64,000 bases of DNA, from the NCBI RefSeq assembly GCF_900101465.1, contig NZ_FMZM01000002.1:310001-374000 (forward strand), read 5' to 3'. Under the pieces are notes generated by a model, which was given only the letters and a program-made list of their open reading frames with translations, was not told the DNA's origin and searched no databases. Every line of letters begins with the position of its first letter. Within the stretch, counting starts at the first letter, position 1. This DNA is from Nocardioides lianchengensis (lineage in GTDB: Bacteria; Actinomycetota; Actinomycetes; Propionibacteriales; Nocardioidaceae). The position numbers and the translations under genes are program-made. Shown here piece after piece: positions 7,607 to 15,585 of the stretch.

Positions 7607-8128
7607 TCACGCCCCTCGGCCATCGAAGGCCGCTCGATGCTGGCGGCACCACGCCTTCACAACGACGGCGGTGAGGTCGAGCTCGGCCGCGATCGCGTGG
7701 GGGTGAGACCCCACGATCTGCTCGGCGCGGGCGTACTGCTCCGCCGTGATGAGCATCCGCGCGGCGTACTCCCAGGCTCGCCTCTCGGCGGTCGGCGTCG
7801 AGCAGCCGTCGTCGTACACGAAGTGCGCGAACTCGTGTGCAAGGGCAGGCACCAGCTGACGCAGGTTCAGATTCTGGTTCAGCTCGATGAGGCGGAGGCG
7901 GCGCTTGTACTGACCGTGGCGCTTCGGGCCCAGGTCGGCCCACTCCACCCTGACGTCGTGGTCGTCGCAGAGGTCGATGAGGTCTGCGAACCGCTCTTCG
8001 TTCAGTGGTGAGTCATGGCCTGCCGGCGTCCCGTTTCTCCGACGTCCGTCGTGCCTGGGTAGCGCGACGCTGACGCGCCGCAAGTTGTACAAGCCGCCAC
8101 CGACAGTGCCGGGTGCAGAGGCCGTCAC
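7607..8128 (-). CDS. ImmA/IrrE-family metallopeptidase paired with the repressor
   Basis: A 173-aa protein; the start GTG at 8128 overlaps the repressor TGA (GTGA). HEFAH at residues 98-102 is the zinc site, within the phage-type context LRQLVPALAHEFAHFVYDD. A following AERRAWEYAARMLI stretch gives the third ligand and is typical of phage ImmA partners. By analogy with ImmR/ImmA of ICEBs1 and similar phages, it would cleave the co-transcribed repressor to trigger induction. The gene is convergent with the cyclase-like gene, with 18 bp between stops. The first 40 residues look poorly conserved and the true start could be internal. Confidence 0.85.
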   Translation of the reverse strand: MTASAPGTVGGGLYNLRRVSVALPRHDGRRRNGTPAGHDSPLNEERFADLIDLCDDHDVRVEWADLGPKRHGQYKRRLRLIELNQNLNLRQLVPALAHEFAHFVYDDGCSTPTAERRAWEYAARMLITAEQYARAEQIVGSHPHAIAAELDLTAVVVKAWCRQHRAAFDGRGA

Positions 8129-8493
8129 GGCGTGTCGGTTGCTTCCTGCTCGTCCGCGATGAGGCCTTCGGAGTCGTGGGCGGCGATCTCCTCGACGACC
8201 TCGTCCGTCTCGACCCCAGGCACCAGGGAGAGGGAAGCGCGCTCGTCGACCAGCGCCTTCGCGCGGGTCAGCAGCTCGGCCGGGTGGATATCGAGGACGG
8301 CGGCGACTGCCGCGAGGTCCCGGACGTTGAACGGGGTCTCGTGGCGCATCCGCTTGTTGAGTGCGGTGTGGGTCATGCCTGCGCGGGTCGCCAGGTCTCG
8401 CAGGCTGCCGATCCTGGCCTGCCACCTGGCGTCTTCGATCACGTCTACCAGCGCGTCCGCGACGCGCTGTGCGTACTCGCGGGGGGAAGTCAC
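8125..8493 (-). CDS. CI-like helix-turn-helix repressor
   Basis: A 122-aa protein. GTG 8493 is chosen because GGGAGG lies about 8 nt upstream and the protein then begins VTSPREYAQRV. Residues 28-75 form a lambda-repressor-like HTH (SLRDLATRAGMTHTALNKRM) followed by FNVRDLAAVAAVLDIHPAELL. It is likely the lysogeny repressor: it is divergent from a Cro-like gene across an operator palindrome and co-transcribed with an ImmA-type peptidase. It has no S24 self-cleavage domain, which fits inactivation by a separate protease. The N-terminus and the post-HTH helix resemble the divergent Cro-like protein. Confidence 0.85.
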   Translation of the reverse strand: MTSPREYAQRVADALVDVIEDARWQARIGSLRDLATRAGMTHTALNKRMRHETPFNVRDLAAVAAVLDIHPAELLTRAKALVDERASLSLVPGVETDEVVEEIAAHDSEGLIADEQEATDTP

Positions 8494-8520
8494 GGGGCGA
8501 GCCTCCCACACCAACGACCC

Positions 8521-8584
8521 AACTGGAACGTTTTTAGCCAATTTGGATGATTCGCTTGAGTCTGGAACGAAAACGTTCCAGACT
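8521..8584. promoter_or_regulatory. Immunity operator region with 26-bp palindrome
   Basis: AGTCTGGAACG (8559-8569) and CGTTCCAGACT (8574-8584) form a perfect 11-bp inverted repeat with an AAAA spacer. A second half-site CTGGAACGTTTTT lies at 8523-8535; its GGAACGTTTT equals the reverse complement of AAAACGTTCC in the palindrome. The region separates the divergent CI-like and Cro-like genes and is the obvious repressor operator. The palindrome lies just before the Cro-like start at 8592, so it could block the rightward promoter. Confidence 0.85.
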
Positions 8585-8591
8585 TTCGGAC

Positions 8592-8825
8592 ATGACACCG
8601 GGGGAGTACGCAGCAGCCGTCGCTGGCGAGGTGCGAGCCGGGATGGCGCGCAAGAAGAAGAAGCAGCTCGACCTCGCTGAGGTCCTGAACATCACGACCG
8701 CGACCGCCGCTCGCCGCCTCAACGGGACCGTTCCTTTCGACGTCGTCGAGCTGATGGTCGTGGCGAACTGGCTCGACGTGCCCGTCGAGTCGCTGCAGCC
8801 GCCGACGAGGGCCGGTGCGGCCTGA
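8592..8825 (+). CDS. Cro-like helix-turn-helix protein
   Basis: A 77-aa protein from the ATG at 8592; an upstream in-frame ATG at 8547 would place the start across the operator and is less likely. It contains an HTH (DLAEVLNITTATAARRLNG) and a following helix FDVVELMVVANWLDVPVESL. This is the first gene of the long rightward early operon and is divergent from the repressor, the usual place of Cro. Its pattern EYAxxVA...TVPFDVVELMVVANWLDV aligns with EYAQRVA...ETPFNVRDLAAVAAVLDI of the repressor, so the two are probably distant paralogues. TGATG overlap with the next gene. Confidence 0.82.
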   Translation: MTPGEYAAAVAGEVRAGMARKKKKQLDLAEVLNITTATAARRLNGTVPFDVVELMVVANWLDVPVESLQPPTRAGAA

Positions 8826-9040
8826 TGGAGACCCAGACCGTCTACGAGGTCGCCGACGAGTTCCGGTGCGGTCGCGAGAAGATCGCGAAGACCGCCCGCG
8901 AGCACGGCATCGGCATGAACCTCGGCGGAAGCGCCGGGTGGCGATTCACGGCCGCCGACAAGGAAGCGCTGCGTGAGGCGCTGAAGCCGAAGCAGGCTGT
9001 CCCCGTCGCCCGGCGCCGCCGGCGGAGGGCCGCCGCATGA
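8825..9040 (+). CDS. Small HTH DNA-binding protein (excisionase-like)
   Basis: A 71-aa basic protein. METQTVYEVADEFRCGREKI is a MerR/excisionase-type winged-helix start, and the C-terminus is an arginine-rich tail (ARRRRRRAAA). It could be the excisionase of the element or an early regulator; location in the early operon fits either role. The start overlaps the previous stop (TGATG) and the stop overlaps the next ATG (ATGA). Confidence 0.7.
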   Translation: METQTVYEVADEFRCGREKIAKTAREHGIGMNLGGSAGWRFTAADKEALREALKPKQAVPVARRRRRRAAA

Positions 9041-9732
9041 CGACCTCCGTCGCAGTGCCGCTCCGCGTCGTCGCGGCCGCTCGTGCCGGCGCTCACGTGG
9101 TGGCCCGTCCTCGCGGCGTGGTGCACCTCGCGCCCGCCGGCCCGCTGACCCCGTCCGGGTCTGCCCTCCCTCGTGCCGCCCGGACGGTGTGCCGCGCCAG
9201 GACCGGTCGCCTCTACCTCTTCACGCCCGGCGTCGTCGGCGTGCCGGGGGAGGGGCGCCGGTTCTGTCGCCGGTGCACGGCAATGCTCCCGATCAGCCTG
9301 GGATCCGACGTCGAGCACCTCCGGACCCGAGACGACGACCTCTTGGCGTACGGCCACCTCACCGTCGCCGACTTCACGGTCGCCGCAGTCTGGTGCCGCA
9401 CGGTGGAGGAGACGCACCAGGTCGGACGGATCGCGCTCGTCGTGCTCGGCTCCACCCCGGTACGGCGTCCGGCCGACCGGGACAGCCCGTCGTACGCGTT
9501 GTGGACGTTTGAGCAGGCCCTTTTCGACCGTCGCCGGGCCCTCGCCGTCCGCGCCCTCTCACCGGAGGAGCTCGCCGCCCGCGAGGCCGAGCGCGACCAC
9601 CAAGCGCTCGTCGACGACCTCGCGCGCCGCGGCCGTGCCCGGGGTCGACGCCTCGACCGCCTCCACGACATGGCCAACCAGGGCCGCTACCTCACCCGCT
9701 CCGAGCGCGAGGAGATCGGCATCTCCGCCTGA
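9037..9732 (+). CDS. Hypothetical early protein with CxxC
   Basis: A 231-aa protein of no family I recognise. It has a hydrophobic/basic N-terminus, one FCRRCT pair that could be half of a zinc site, and a charged helical C-terminal third (EELAAREAERDHQALVDDLA). The ATG overlaps the previous stop by 4 bp, so it is part of the early operon. It is followed by a hairpin at 9765-9800. Confidence 0.7.
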   Translation: MTTSVAVPLRVVAAARAGAHVVARPRGVVHLAPAGPLTPSGSALPRAARTVCRARTGRLYLFTPGVVGVPGEGRRFCRRCTAMLPISLGSDVEHLRTRDDDLLAYGHLTVADFTVAAVWCRTVEETHQVGRIALVVLGSTPVRRPADRDSPSYALWTFEQALFDRRRALAVRALSPEELAAREAERDHQALVDDLARRGRARGRRLDRLHDMANQGRYLTRSEREEIGISA

Positions 9733-9764
9733 CCGGCAGCGCCGCACGACATCCAGACAAGCCG

Positions 9765-9800
9765 GAACCCCGGCCACAGCTTGCAGGCAGACCGGGGTTC
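9765..9800 (+). terminator. Hairpin between early genes
   Basis: GAACCCCGG (9765-9773) pairs perfectly with CCGGGGTTC (9792-9800) across an 18-nt loop. There is no T-run. It may be a partial terminator or an mRNA processing structure in the 89-bp gap before the 36-aa gene. Confidence 0.45.
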
Positions 9801-9821
9801 ACGAACTGAAGGGAGTGTCCC

Positions 9822-9932
9822 ATGACGGGACCGACCACGACCAGCACCACGCCCTCCGCGCCCCTCGAGGTCTCCGACGTCGTCGGGCTCCTCTTCGAGC
9901 TGCACGACGTCCTCCAGGGCGGTGCCGCGTGA
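9822..9932 (+). CDS. Small hypothetical protein, 36 aa
   Basis: The ATG at 9822 lies 7 nt after AAGGGAG, a good ribosome binding site. The peptide has a Thr/Pro-rich start and an acidic amphipathic end (VSDVVGLLFELHDVLQGG). It is translationally linked to the next gene by a GTGA overlap. Function unknown. Confidence 0.65.
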   Translation: MTGPTTTSTTPSAPLEVSDVVGLLFELHDVLQGGAA

Positions 9933-10099
9933 TCACGCTCGCCACAGTCGTCCGCGATGGCACCCCGCAGCCCGCCACCCAGGCCGAGCTCCAGGCCGCC
10001 GCGGTCGTCTTCGCGCTGGTCGTAGCCGTGCTCTACCTCGGCTGGCTGGTCCTCGACTGGGTCCTCGACGGCGCTGACGCGAACGAGGCCCTGCAGTGA
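9929..10099 (+). CDS. Small single-TM membrane protein, 56 aa
   Basis: GTG at 9929 overlaps the stop of the 36-aa gene. After about 25 soluble residues comes one hydrophobic helix (VVFALVVAVLYLGWLVLDWV) and a short acidic tail. Function unknown; such small membrane proteins are frequent in early operons of actinophages. Confidence 0.65.
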   Translation: MITLATVVRDGTPQPATQAELQAAAVVFALVVAVLYLGWLVLDWVLDGADANEALQ

Positions 10100-10491
10100 C
10101 CGCCCCTCGCCGGATCAGCGTCCCCCGTCCGCAGCTCACCACGGGCCCGAAGCAAATGACGGTCGACGAGGCCACGGTCATGCACCTTCGCCAGGCCGCC
10201 ACTCGCGTGCGCGAGCAGCGCTACTGGGGATCGGGGGTCACCGCGCTGGTCTCCGAACTCCTCGACGCCGCCGCCGCGGCCATGACGCCCGAGCCGTCCA
10301 CCTCGCCCGACTCCCGCGTGCTCGACCGCGAGCGATGCACCTGGGCGCCGGCCGATGGCGCCTGGTGGCACACGTGCGGCCGTTCGTGCCCGACTGCCGA
10401 GCAGGGCCCGTTGTACAACACCAAGGTCGGGCGCGTCCTCCTCTGGGACGAGCTCGTCACGGCGTACGGACCGGTCGAGGTGCAGTCATGA
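10096..10491 (+). CDS. Hypothetical early protein
   Basis: A 131-aa protein starting at GTG 10096 (GTGA overlap). The middle is helical and alanine-rich; the C-terminal half has paired Cys/Trp features (RCTWAPADGAWWHTCGRSC). No family recognised. Confidence 0.65.
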   Translation: MTAPRRISVPRPQLTTGPKQMTVDEATVMHLRQAATRVREQRYWGSGVTALVSELLDAAAAAMTPEPSTSPDSRVLDRERCTWAPADGAWWHTCGRSCPTAEQGPLYNTKVGRVLLWDELVTAYGPVEVQS

Positions 10492-10583
10492 TCCGGCCGC
10501 TGTTCGCCGACAGCGCCGGAGACCTCACCGTCCTCACCGCGGTGATCCTCATCGTCGTCCTCGTCATCTGGGCGACGACGTGA
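10488..10583 (+). CDS. Tiny membrane protein, 31 aa
   Basis: ATG at 10488 overlaps the previous stop (ATGA) and the 3' end overlaps the next GTG (GTGA). The sequence is an 11-residue head followed by one hydrophobic helix (LTVLTAVILIVVLVIWATT). Its place in an unbroken chain of 4-bp overlaps is the main evidence for reality. Confidence 0.6.
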   Translation: MIRPLFADSAGDLTVLTAVILIVVLVIWATT

Positions 10584-10834
10584 CCGCCCGATTCGACGCG
10601 CTCATCGCGCCCGGCGTCGTGACCGTCGTCGTCGACGTCGAGACCGCCCGCGACCTCGCCGACGGGCTGGAGTTCATCTCCACCTCGGGCGGCATCCCCG
10701 CGGCCGACATCAACGCCGCGGCCGCGCACGTCGCCTACCTGCGCAAGGCCGCCCAGGAGGCGTCCGACCTCGCCGCACTCCCGCCGGCCAAGCCGGCCCG
10801 ACACCTGAAGGTCGCTGGAGGTGACCCGACATGA
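10580..10834 (+). CDS. Hypothetical early protein, 84 aa
   Basis: Starts at GTG 10580 in the overlap chain. Acidic/alanine-rich with a likely helical pair (DVETARDLADGLEFIST and AAAHVAYLRKAAQEASDLAA). No family recognised. Confidence 0.62.
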   Translation: MTARFDALIAPGVVTVVVDVETARDLADGLEFISTSGGIPAADINAAAAHVAYLRKAAQEASDLAALPPAKPARHLKVAGGDPT

Positions 10835-11163
10835 CGAACCTCGTCATCCTCATCGCCCGCCGCACCGCCGCGGTGCTGTTCCCCTCGGTCCCGCCGCGGG
10901 ACCGCGCCCGGATCCTCGCCGCGATGCAGGACCCCTACCCCCAGACTCCCGCCACCAGCTGCGAATGGGAAGCGCGGCCGGTGGCGGGACACGGCCCGGT
11001 GGACGGAGCGGCTCTCCCCGATCGCGCCCCGTCCACCGGCTCCCGTTCGATCCCTCCGGCCGAGGACCTCCGCAACTGGCGCGCGCACCCCGTGCACCGG
11101 TGGGAGTTCTCCGACCAGCACCTCGACGCCCTCGTCGGCCGCTGGAAGTCGGCGACCTCGTGA
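10831..11163 (+). CDS. Hypothetical early protein, 110 aa
   Basis: ATG at 10831 with ATGA overlap. The N-terminus is moderately hydrophobic (TNLVILIARRTAAVLF), the rest polar and Pro/Arg-rich. No family recognised. Confidence 0.6.
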   Translation: MTNLVILIARRTAAVLFPSVPPRDRARILAAMQDPYPQTPATSCEWEARPVAGHGPVDGAALPDRAPSTGSRSIPPAEDLRNWRAHPVHRWEFSDQHLDALVGRWKSATS

Positions 11164-11525
11164 GCGGCCCGATCATCGAGGCGCCCGTCTCCGACGCCGT
11201 ACGCGCCGCCGTCGCGAAGGGCTGGGAGCTCTACGAGGCATCCACCCGCGAGCACGGCAAGGCCGACGAGTGGGACCGCCGCGTCATCGACCAGGTGATC
11301 CACGCCTTCGTCCGCCAGGGCCGGCCGTTCTCCGCCAACGACCTCCGCCCGCTGCTGCCCGAGGTCCGCAAGTGCCTCATCAGCCGCCGCCTCATCCAGG
11401 CCCAGCTCGACGGCCTCATCCGATACGTCGGCGTCACGCCGTCGACCCTCCGCTCCACCAAGGCCGCCCGGGTGAACGTCTACGCCCCGGTCCGCGGCGC
11501 CCTCACCGACCGGGAGTCCGCATGA
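11160..11525 (+). CDS. Hypothetical protein, possible winged helix
   Basis: A 121-aa protein from GTG 11160 (GTGA overlap). Its order of helices and turn (VIDQVIHAFVRQGRPFSAND, VRKCLISRRLIQAQLDGLIRY, then a beta-like end RVNVYAPV) resembles a winged-helix fold, but no family can be named. It directly precedes the ParB-like gene and overlaps it by 4 bp. Confidence 0.62.
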   Translation: MSGPIIEAPVSDAVRAAVAKGWELYEASTREHGKADEWDRRVIDQVIHAFVRQGRPFSANDLRPLLPEVRKCLISRRLIQAQLDGLIRYVGVTPSTLRSTKAARVNVYAPVRGALTDRESA

Positions 11526-12973
11526 CCACCACTGAGCACCCCACCGACACCACCGTCGACCTGACCACGCCCACCCTGCCGCTCGACCGCGTCCGGCAAC
11601 ACCCGAACAACGCCCGCTGGGCCGCGGTCGCTGACCCGGAGATGGTCGAGTCGATCCGCTCCATCGGGATCGCCCAGGCCCTCACGGTCGCCCCGGCGTA
11701 CGACTGGGACGGCTACTACGCCCTCGGCGGCAACCGCCGCCTCGACGGCGCCGCGAAGGCCGGCCTCGACGAGGTCCCCGTCATGCTGCGCGACGATCTC
11801 GTCACCGAGGCCCAGCAGCTGGAGTTCATGCTCGTCGAGAACCTCCACCGCTCCGACCTTTCCCCGGCCGAGGAGGCCGCGGCCTACGAGCAACTCACCC
11901 TGTTCGGGCACGACATCGACGCCATCGCCGCGGCGACCGGCCGCGCGAAGTCGACCATCAAGGCCCGCCTCCGGCTCACCAGCCTCGGCGAGACCGCCCG
12001 CGGCCGGCTCCACGCCGGCGAGATCACCATCGCCGACGCCGAAGCCGTCCTCGAGTTCGCGGGCGACGAGACCGCCGCCGAGCGCCTCGACGCCGCGCTC
12101 GGGACCCCGGACTTCCAGGTCGAGGTGCGGGTGCTGCGGAGGCGTCGCGACACCCTCGCGTCGTACGCCGCCCAGGTCGAGCAGTGGACCGCGGCCGGGA
12201 TCGCCCTGGTCGAGTGGCCCGACGGACAGCGCGTCACCGGCCCGAACCGGATCTACCCCGTCGCCTGGTTCACCACCGACGAGCTCCGCGACCCCGCCGG
12301 GCACGACGGCTGCCTCGTCTACGAGGACGGCGACGCCGACCAGCACCGCGAGCCGCGGCTTCTGTGCCGCGACGGGTCCCTCCACCCTCTGCCGGCCACC
12401 ACCAGCACCGCCCCGGTCGTCAGCGAGCAGCAGCGCTCCCAGTGGGAGGCCCAGCAGGCCGAGCGCGAGCAGCGCGCCGCCCGACGCGCGGCCGCGTCCG
12501 CCGCACGGCTCGACTGGATGCGCGAGCACTTCGCCCACCTCCTCCCGCCCCGCACCCACTCCGACCTCGCGAAGGCCGCGACCGCCGCGCTACCGCTGCT
12601 CATCACCGCCCCCGGCTCCGAGGACGCGATCGACACCCGCACCCTCCTCGCCGCGCTCGGCGTCGCCCAGGACGACCAGTCGTACGCCGGCCAGCAGCGG
12701 GCCCGGTCGATCGCCGCCGCGACCGTCGCGGTCGCGAAGCCGACCCACGCCCTCGCCACGTTCGCCGCCTGGACCGCCGCGTCGATCGCGTCCGCGCTCG
12801 ACGCCGTCGACGACCTCTCCGACGACCTCACCGAGATCCAGCACGCCCTCGCGGTGTGGGACTGGCTGAAGACCGCCGGCTACCCGCTCAGCGAGGTCGA
12901 CCGCGAGGTCCGCACCGAGCTGGAGATCCGCCACACCGAGCTCGTCAACGAGACCGCCGAGGCGGCGTCCTGA
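11522..12973 (+). CDS. ParB/Srx-fold nuclease-like protein
   Basis: A 483-aa protein. Residues about 15-110 form a ParB-like N-terminal domain: a QHPNNAR entry, YALGGNRRLDGAAKAG (box of the GxRR type) and LVENLHRSDLSPAEEAAAY. An HTH-like segment follows (DIDAIAAATGRAKSTIKARL). The C-terminal 250 residues are Ala/Glu-rich and unassigned. Chromosomal ParB proteins bind parS and use CTP, but no ParA is adjacent, and phages often carry such proteins as transcription regulators or DNA-modification-linked factors. The ATG overlaps the previous stop; a TGATG overlap leads to the next gene. Confidence 0.82.
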   Translation: MTTTEHPTDTTVDLTTPTLPLDRVRQHPNNARWAAVADPEMVESIRSIGIAQALTVAPAYDWDGYYALGGNRRLDGAAKAGLDEVPVMLRDDLVTEAQQLEFMLVENLHRSDLSPAEEAAAYEQLTLFGHDIDAIAAATGRAKSTIKARLRLTSLGETARGRLHAGEITIADAEAVLEFAGDETAAERLDAALGTPDFQVEVRVLRRRRDTLASYAAQVEQWTAAGIALVEWPDGQRVTGPNRIYPVAWFTTDELRDPAGHDGCLVYEDGDADQHREPRLLCRDGSLHPLPATTSTAPVVSEQQRSQWEAQQAEREQRAARRAAASAARLDWMREHFAHLLPPRTHSDLAKAATAALPLLITAPGSEDAIDTRTLLAALGVAQDDQSYAGQQRARSIAAATVAVAKPTHALATFAAWTAASIASALDAVDDLSDDLTEIQHALAVWDWLKTAGYPLSEVDREVRTELEIRHTELVNETAEAAS

Positions 12974-13281
12974 TGCCTCGCGGCCCCGCGAAGTGCCGGA
13001 CGTGCCGCCGACCCGTCGTGTTCCTCCGCTCGCCATTCACCGGGAACGTCCGGACCTTCGACCCGACCCCCGTCGACGGCCACCACCCGCTCGCCGTGAA
13101 CGCCTTCCCGGTCATGGGCCGCACCGCCTACAAGGTCGTCGACCTCGTCGAGCTCATCCAGGTCCAGCGGCAGTGCTCCGACGTCGAGGCCGACGCCGAG
13201 GTCCGCGACATGCCCTGGCACGTCCCCCACGAGTGCACCACCCCGAGCACCACCGACACGAAGGAGAACCCCGCCCCATGA
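12973..13281 (+). CDS. Small protein with CxxC knuckle
   Basis: A 102-aa protein from ATG 12973. It opens with a CRTCRRPVVFLRSPFTGN segment like half of a zinc ribbon, with further Cys (QCSD, HECTT) later. Probably a nucleic-acid-associated early protein; no family named. Overlaps both neighbours by 1-4 bp. Confidence 0.65.
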   Translation: MPRGPAKCRTCRRPVVFLRSPFTGNVRTFDPTPVDGHHPLAVNAFPVMGRTAYKVVDLVELIQVQRQCSDVEADAEVRDMPWHVPHECTTPSTTDTKENPAP

Positions 13282-13652
13282 GCGCACACGCGCGTCCCGC
13301 ACTCGACATCCTCGCCGAGCTGCGCCGCGGACGCCTGAGCCAGGAGCTCACCGACGAGATCGCCAAGGTCATCGCCGCCTGCCAGGACACCGGCAAGCCC
13401 GGCGAGGTCGTCGTGAAGCTGAAGTTCACCCCGAAGAAGGTCAACGACCACGAGACCCCGCGCCTCGAGGTCACCGACCAGGTCGGCTCGAAGGTCCCGC
13501 GCCGCTCGGTGCTGCCCTCGACCTTCTTCCTCACCGACGACGGCCGACCCGTCCGTCGCGACCCCAACCAGGACGAGTTCCCGTCCCTGCAGGGGGTCCC
13601 CACCGACCCGGCCGACGCGACCGCGTCGACCGCCGCCCGACGAGAGGCCTGA
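13278..13652 (+). CDS. Hypothetical early protein, 124 aa
   Basis: ATG 13278, overlapping the previous stop. The central part is well ordered (DEIAKVIAACQDTGKPGEVVVK then KFTPKKVND), the C-terminus disordered. It directly precedes the DUF2303 gene; in actinophages small proteins of this kind are often paired with DUF2303. Function unknown. Confidence 0.68.
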   Translation: MSAHARPALDILAELRRGRLSQELTDEIAKVIAACQDTGKPGEVVVKLKFTPKKVNDHETPRLEVTDQVGSKVPRRSVLPSTFFLTDDGRPVRRDPNQDEFPSLQGVPTDPADATASTAARREA

Positions 13653-13655
13653 TCC

Positions 13656-14570
13656 ATGAGCACCACCACCCCGCCCGACTTCAGCCCGGAGGAGTTCGGC
13701 AGCAACGAGACCGCCGCCGCCGTCCTCGCTGGCTACGCGATGAAGCCCATGCCGGAGGCGCTCGCCGAAGGCAGCCGCTTCTTCGTCCTGCCCCGCGCCG
13801 ACGGCCAGCAGCCGCACGTCATCGACGTCGACGCCCTCGAGCTCGACTTCGACAAGAAGTACGAGGGCTACGCCCCGCACCCGATCCGGAAGAAGGGCAC
13901 CGTCTTCGTCCAGGACGCCCCCTCCTTCATTGAGTACCTCGCCAAGCACGGCCTGCCCGAGACCGAGGTCTTCGCCGACCTCGGCAAGATGCAGCTCGTC
14001 GGCGTCATCAACGCCCACGCCGAGGCCGACGTCGACAACACCGACAGGCCCGGCGGCCTGGCCGGCCACCGGGACCACCGTGTCGTGCTGGAGCTCGTGC
14101 AGACCGACGCCTGGAAGGCCTGGCGCGCCCTCGACAAGAAGGCGCTCACCCAGGAGCAGTTCGCCGAGCACCTCGAGGACCGCGCCAATGACGTCGTCAC
14201 CCCCGACGCCGCGACGATGCTGGAGATCGCCTCTTCGCTCATCGCGACCACCGGCGTGGACTTCAAGTCCGCGGTCCGGCTGGGCGACGGCCAGGTCCAG
14301 CTGCGCTACGAGGAGACCACCCAGGCCCGCGCCGGCGAGGGCGGTGACCTGGAGATCCCGCAGACCTTCACGATCGCCGTCGCGCCGTTCGAGGGCGCCG
14401 ACCCGGTCGAGCTGATCGCCCGGTTCCGCTACCGGATCACCAGCGGGCGGCTCTCGCTTTTCTACGCGCTGCTCAACCCCGACGACATCGTCCGCGCCGC
14501 GTTCATCGAGTACGTCGACCACGTCGACAACAACATCCGCCACCCGCTGTTCAAGGGCCGCCCCGAGTGA
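13656..14570 (+). CDS. DUF2303-family phage protein
   Basis: A 304-aa protein with the layout of DUF2303: an N-terminal region of PHVIDVDALEL type, then SFIEYLAKHG, VVLELVQTDAWKAWRALDKK, FAEHLEDRANDVV and a C-terminal beta-rich part ending in LFKGRPE. Members are found in phage early or recombination regions; their activity is not established. The start lies 3 bp after the previous stop. Confidence 0.85.
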   Translation: MSTTTPPDFSPEEFGSNETAAAVLAGYAMKPMPEALAEGSRFFVLPRADGQQPHVIDVDALELDFDKKYEGYAPHPIRKKGTVFVQDAPSFIEYLAKHGLPETEVFADLGKMQLVGVINAHAEADVDNTDRPGGLAGHRDHRVVLELVQTDAWKAWRALDKKALTQEQFAEHLEDRANDVVTPDAATMLEIASSLIATTGVDFKSAVRLGDGQVQLRYEETTQARAGEGGDLEIPQTFTIAVAPFEGADPVELIARFRYRITSGRLSLFYALLNPDDIVRAAFIEYVDHVDNNIRHPLFKGRPE

Positions 14571-14905
14571 CCCGCTTCCGGGGCCCCGACGACGGGGCGC
14601 AGCCGGGCCGCGTCGCGGGGCCCGGGACCTGCTCCATGACCGTCGTATGGCCCTACCGCCTCAGCATCGGCGCCGTCCTGGACCCCGAGACCACCGAGGA
14701 CCTCGGCCAGATCATCTCCACGCTCCGCGCCAACGTGATCGCCAACGCCGCGTACACCGAGCACTGGCTCAGCGGGAAGTGCCGCGTGCGCGTCGTGGCC
14801 ACGGGCGCCGCGGGTGTCGACCTGCCTCCCGTCGAGGGCGTCGCGTCCTGGGTCCTGATGGAGGCGCAGCTGCAGTGCGGCCGACGTCCCAGGCCCCGGC
14901 CATGA
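14567..14905 (+). CDS. Hypothetical protein, 112 aa
   Basis: GTG at 14567 overlaps the DUF2303 stop. The first 24 residues look disordered; the rest has an ordered pattern (GAVLDPETTEDLGQIISTLR, KCRVRVVATG). A later ATG (residue 24) could be the real start. The 3' end faces the antisense gene 14964-15578 with 58 bp between. Confidence 0.55.
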   Translation: MTRFRGPDDGAQPGRVAGPGTCSMTVVWPYRLSIGAVLDPETTEDLGQIISTLRANVIANAAYTEHWLSGKCRVRVVATGAAGVDLPPVEGVASWVLMEAQLQCGRRPRPRP

Positions 14906-14963
14906 GACTCACCAGCGTCGTAAGGCGAGCGCCTCTCCGAGGTCTGGGCGAAGTGGGGGTGCG

Positions 14964-15578
14964 TCACGCCGACGAGACCGTGGACTCGGTCTGCACCGTG
15001 GCAGGTGATACCGAGGCGTCTACGACCGTTGTCGCTCTCGCTGTCCGAAGGCCCGCCCGGTCGAAGATCCCGGGTTCGTCGCACTTCGGGTCCCCGAGCC
15101 ATGTCGACGCGTGGACGATCACGTCAGCCACGGCCTCGCTCAACGGCGTTTGGCGCTCTTCGAGGGTGGACGAACGGTCGATGAGCACGTCGTGCACCTT
15201 CCGACGATGCGTTGCTACGGCAGCGGAGGCGCCTGGAAAGTCAAGCTTCATCCGCGACGCCCACTCGATTGAAGCAGCCTGCATGGTGCGATACGAGGCC
15301 CACCACTTCTCCAGAGTGACGAGATCCGATTCCGGGGTCCGGCCGGCGAACGACGTCTGCCCAATCTCGGTGAGCAGAGCCGCCGCGAGGCCGAGCATCC
15401 GACCAGCCGCATCTTGCGACGACGTCAGTCGTGAACTACGCCTCTCATGCCGAAGCGTCAGCCAAACGGCCCACGCGGTCACGAGGCCGCCGATGATGCC
15501 GCCAAGGACGCCGTCACTCGCGATGGCCCACCACCACGACGGATCGTTTAGGTGTCCGCCAGACCAGGTCTCATCCAT
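14964..15578 (-). CDS. Antisense membrane protein, family A copy 1
   Basis: A 204-aa protein read against the early operon. ATG 15578 is preferred because TACGGT lies 7 nt upstream (15591-15586), a leaderless promoter layout shared with copy 2. The N-terminus WWWAIASDGVLGGIIGGLV is followed by TAWAVWLTLRHERR: a glycine-rich membrane helix ended by a charged RHERR stop. The remaining 160 residues are helical and cytosolic. Copies at 15600-16124 and 18462-18953 share this layout. Lower GC and opposite orientation mark it as cargo, perhaps a lysogen-expressed exclusion or immunity factor; no known domain was recognised. Confidence 0.8.
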   Translation of the reverse strand: MDETWSGGHLNDPSWWWAIASDGVLGGIIGGLVTAWAVWLTLRHERRSSRLTSSQDAAGRMLGLAAALLTEIGQTSFAGRTPESDLVTLEKWWASYRTMQAASIEWASRMKLDFPGASAAVATHRRKVHDVLIDRSSTLEERQTPLSEAVADVIVHASTWLGDPKCDEPGIFDRAGLRTARATTVVDASVSPATVQTESTVSSA

Positions 15579-15585
15579 GGCGCGC

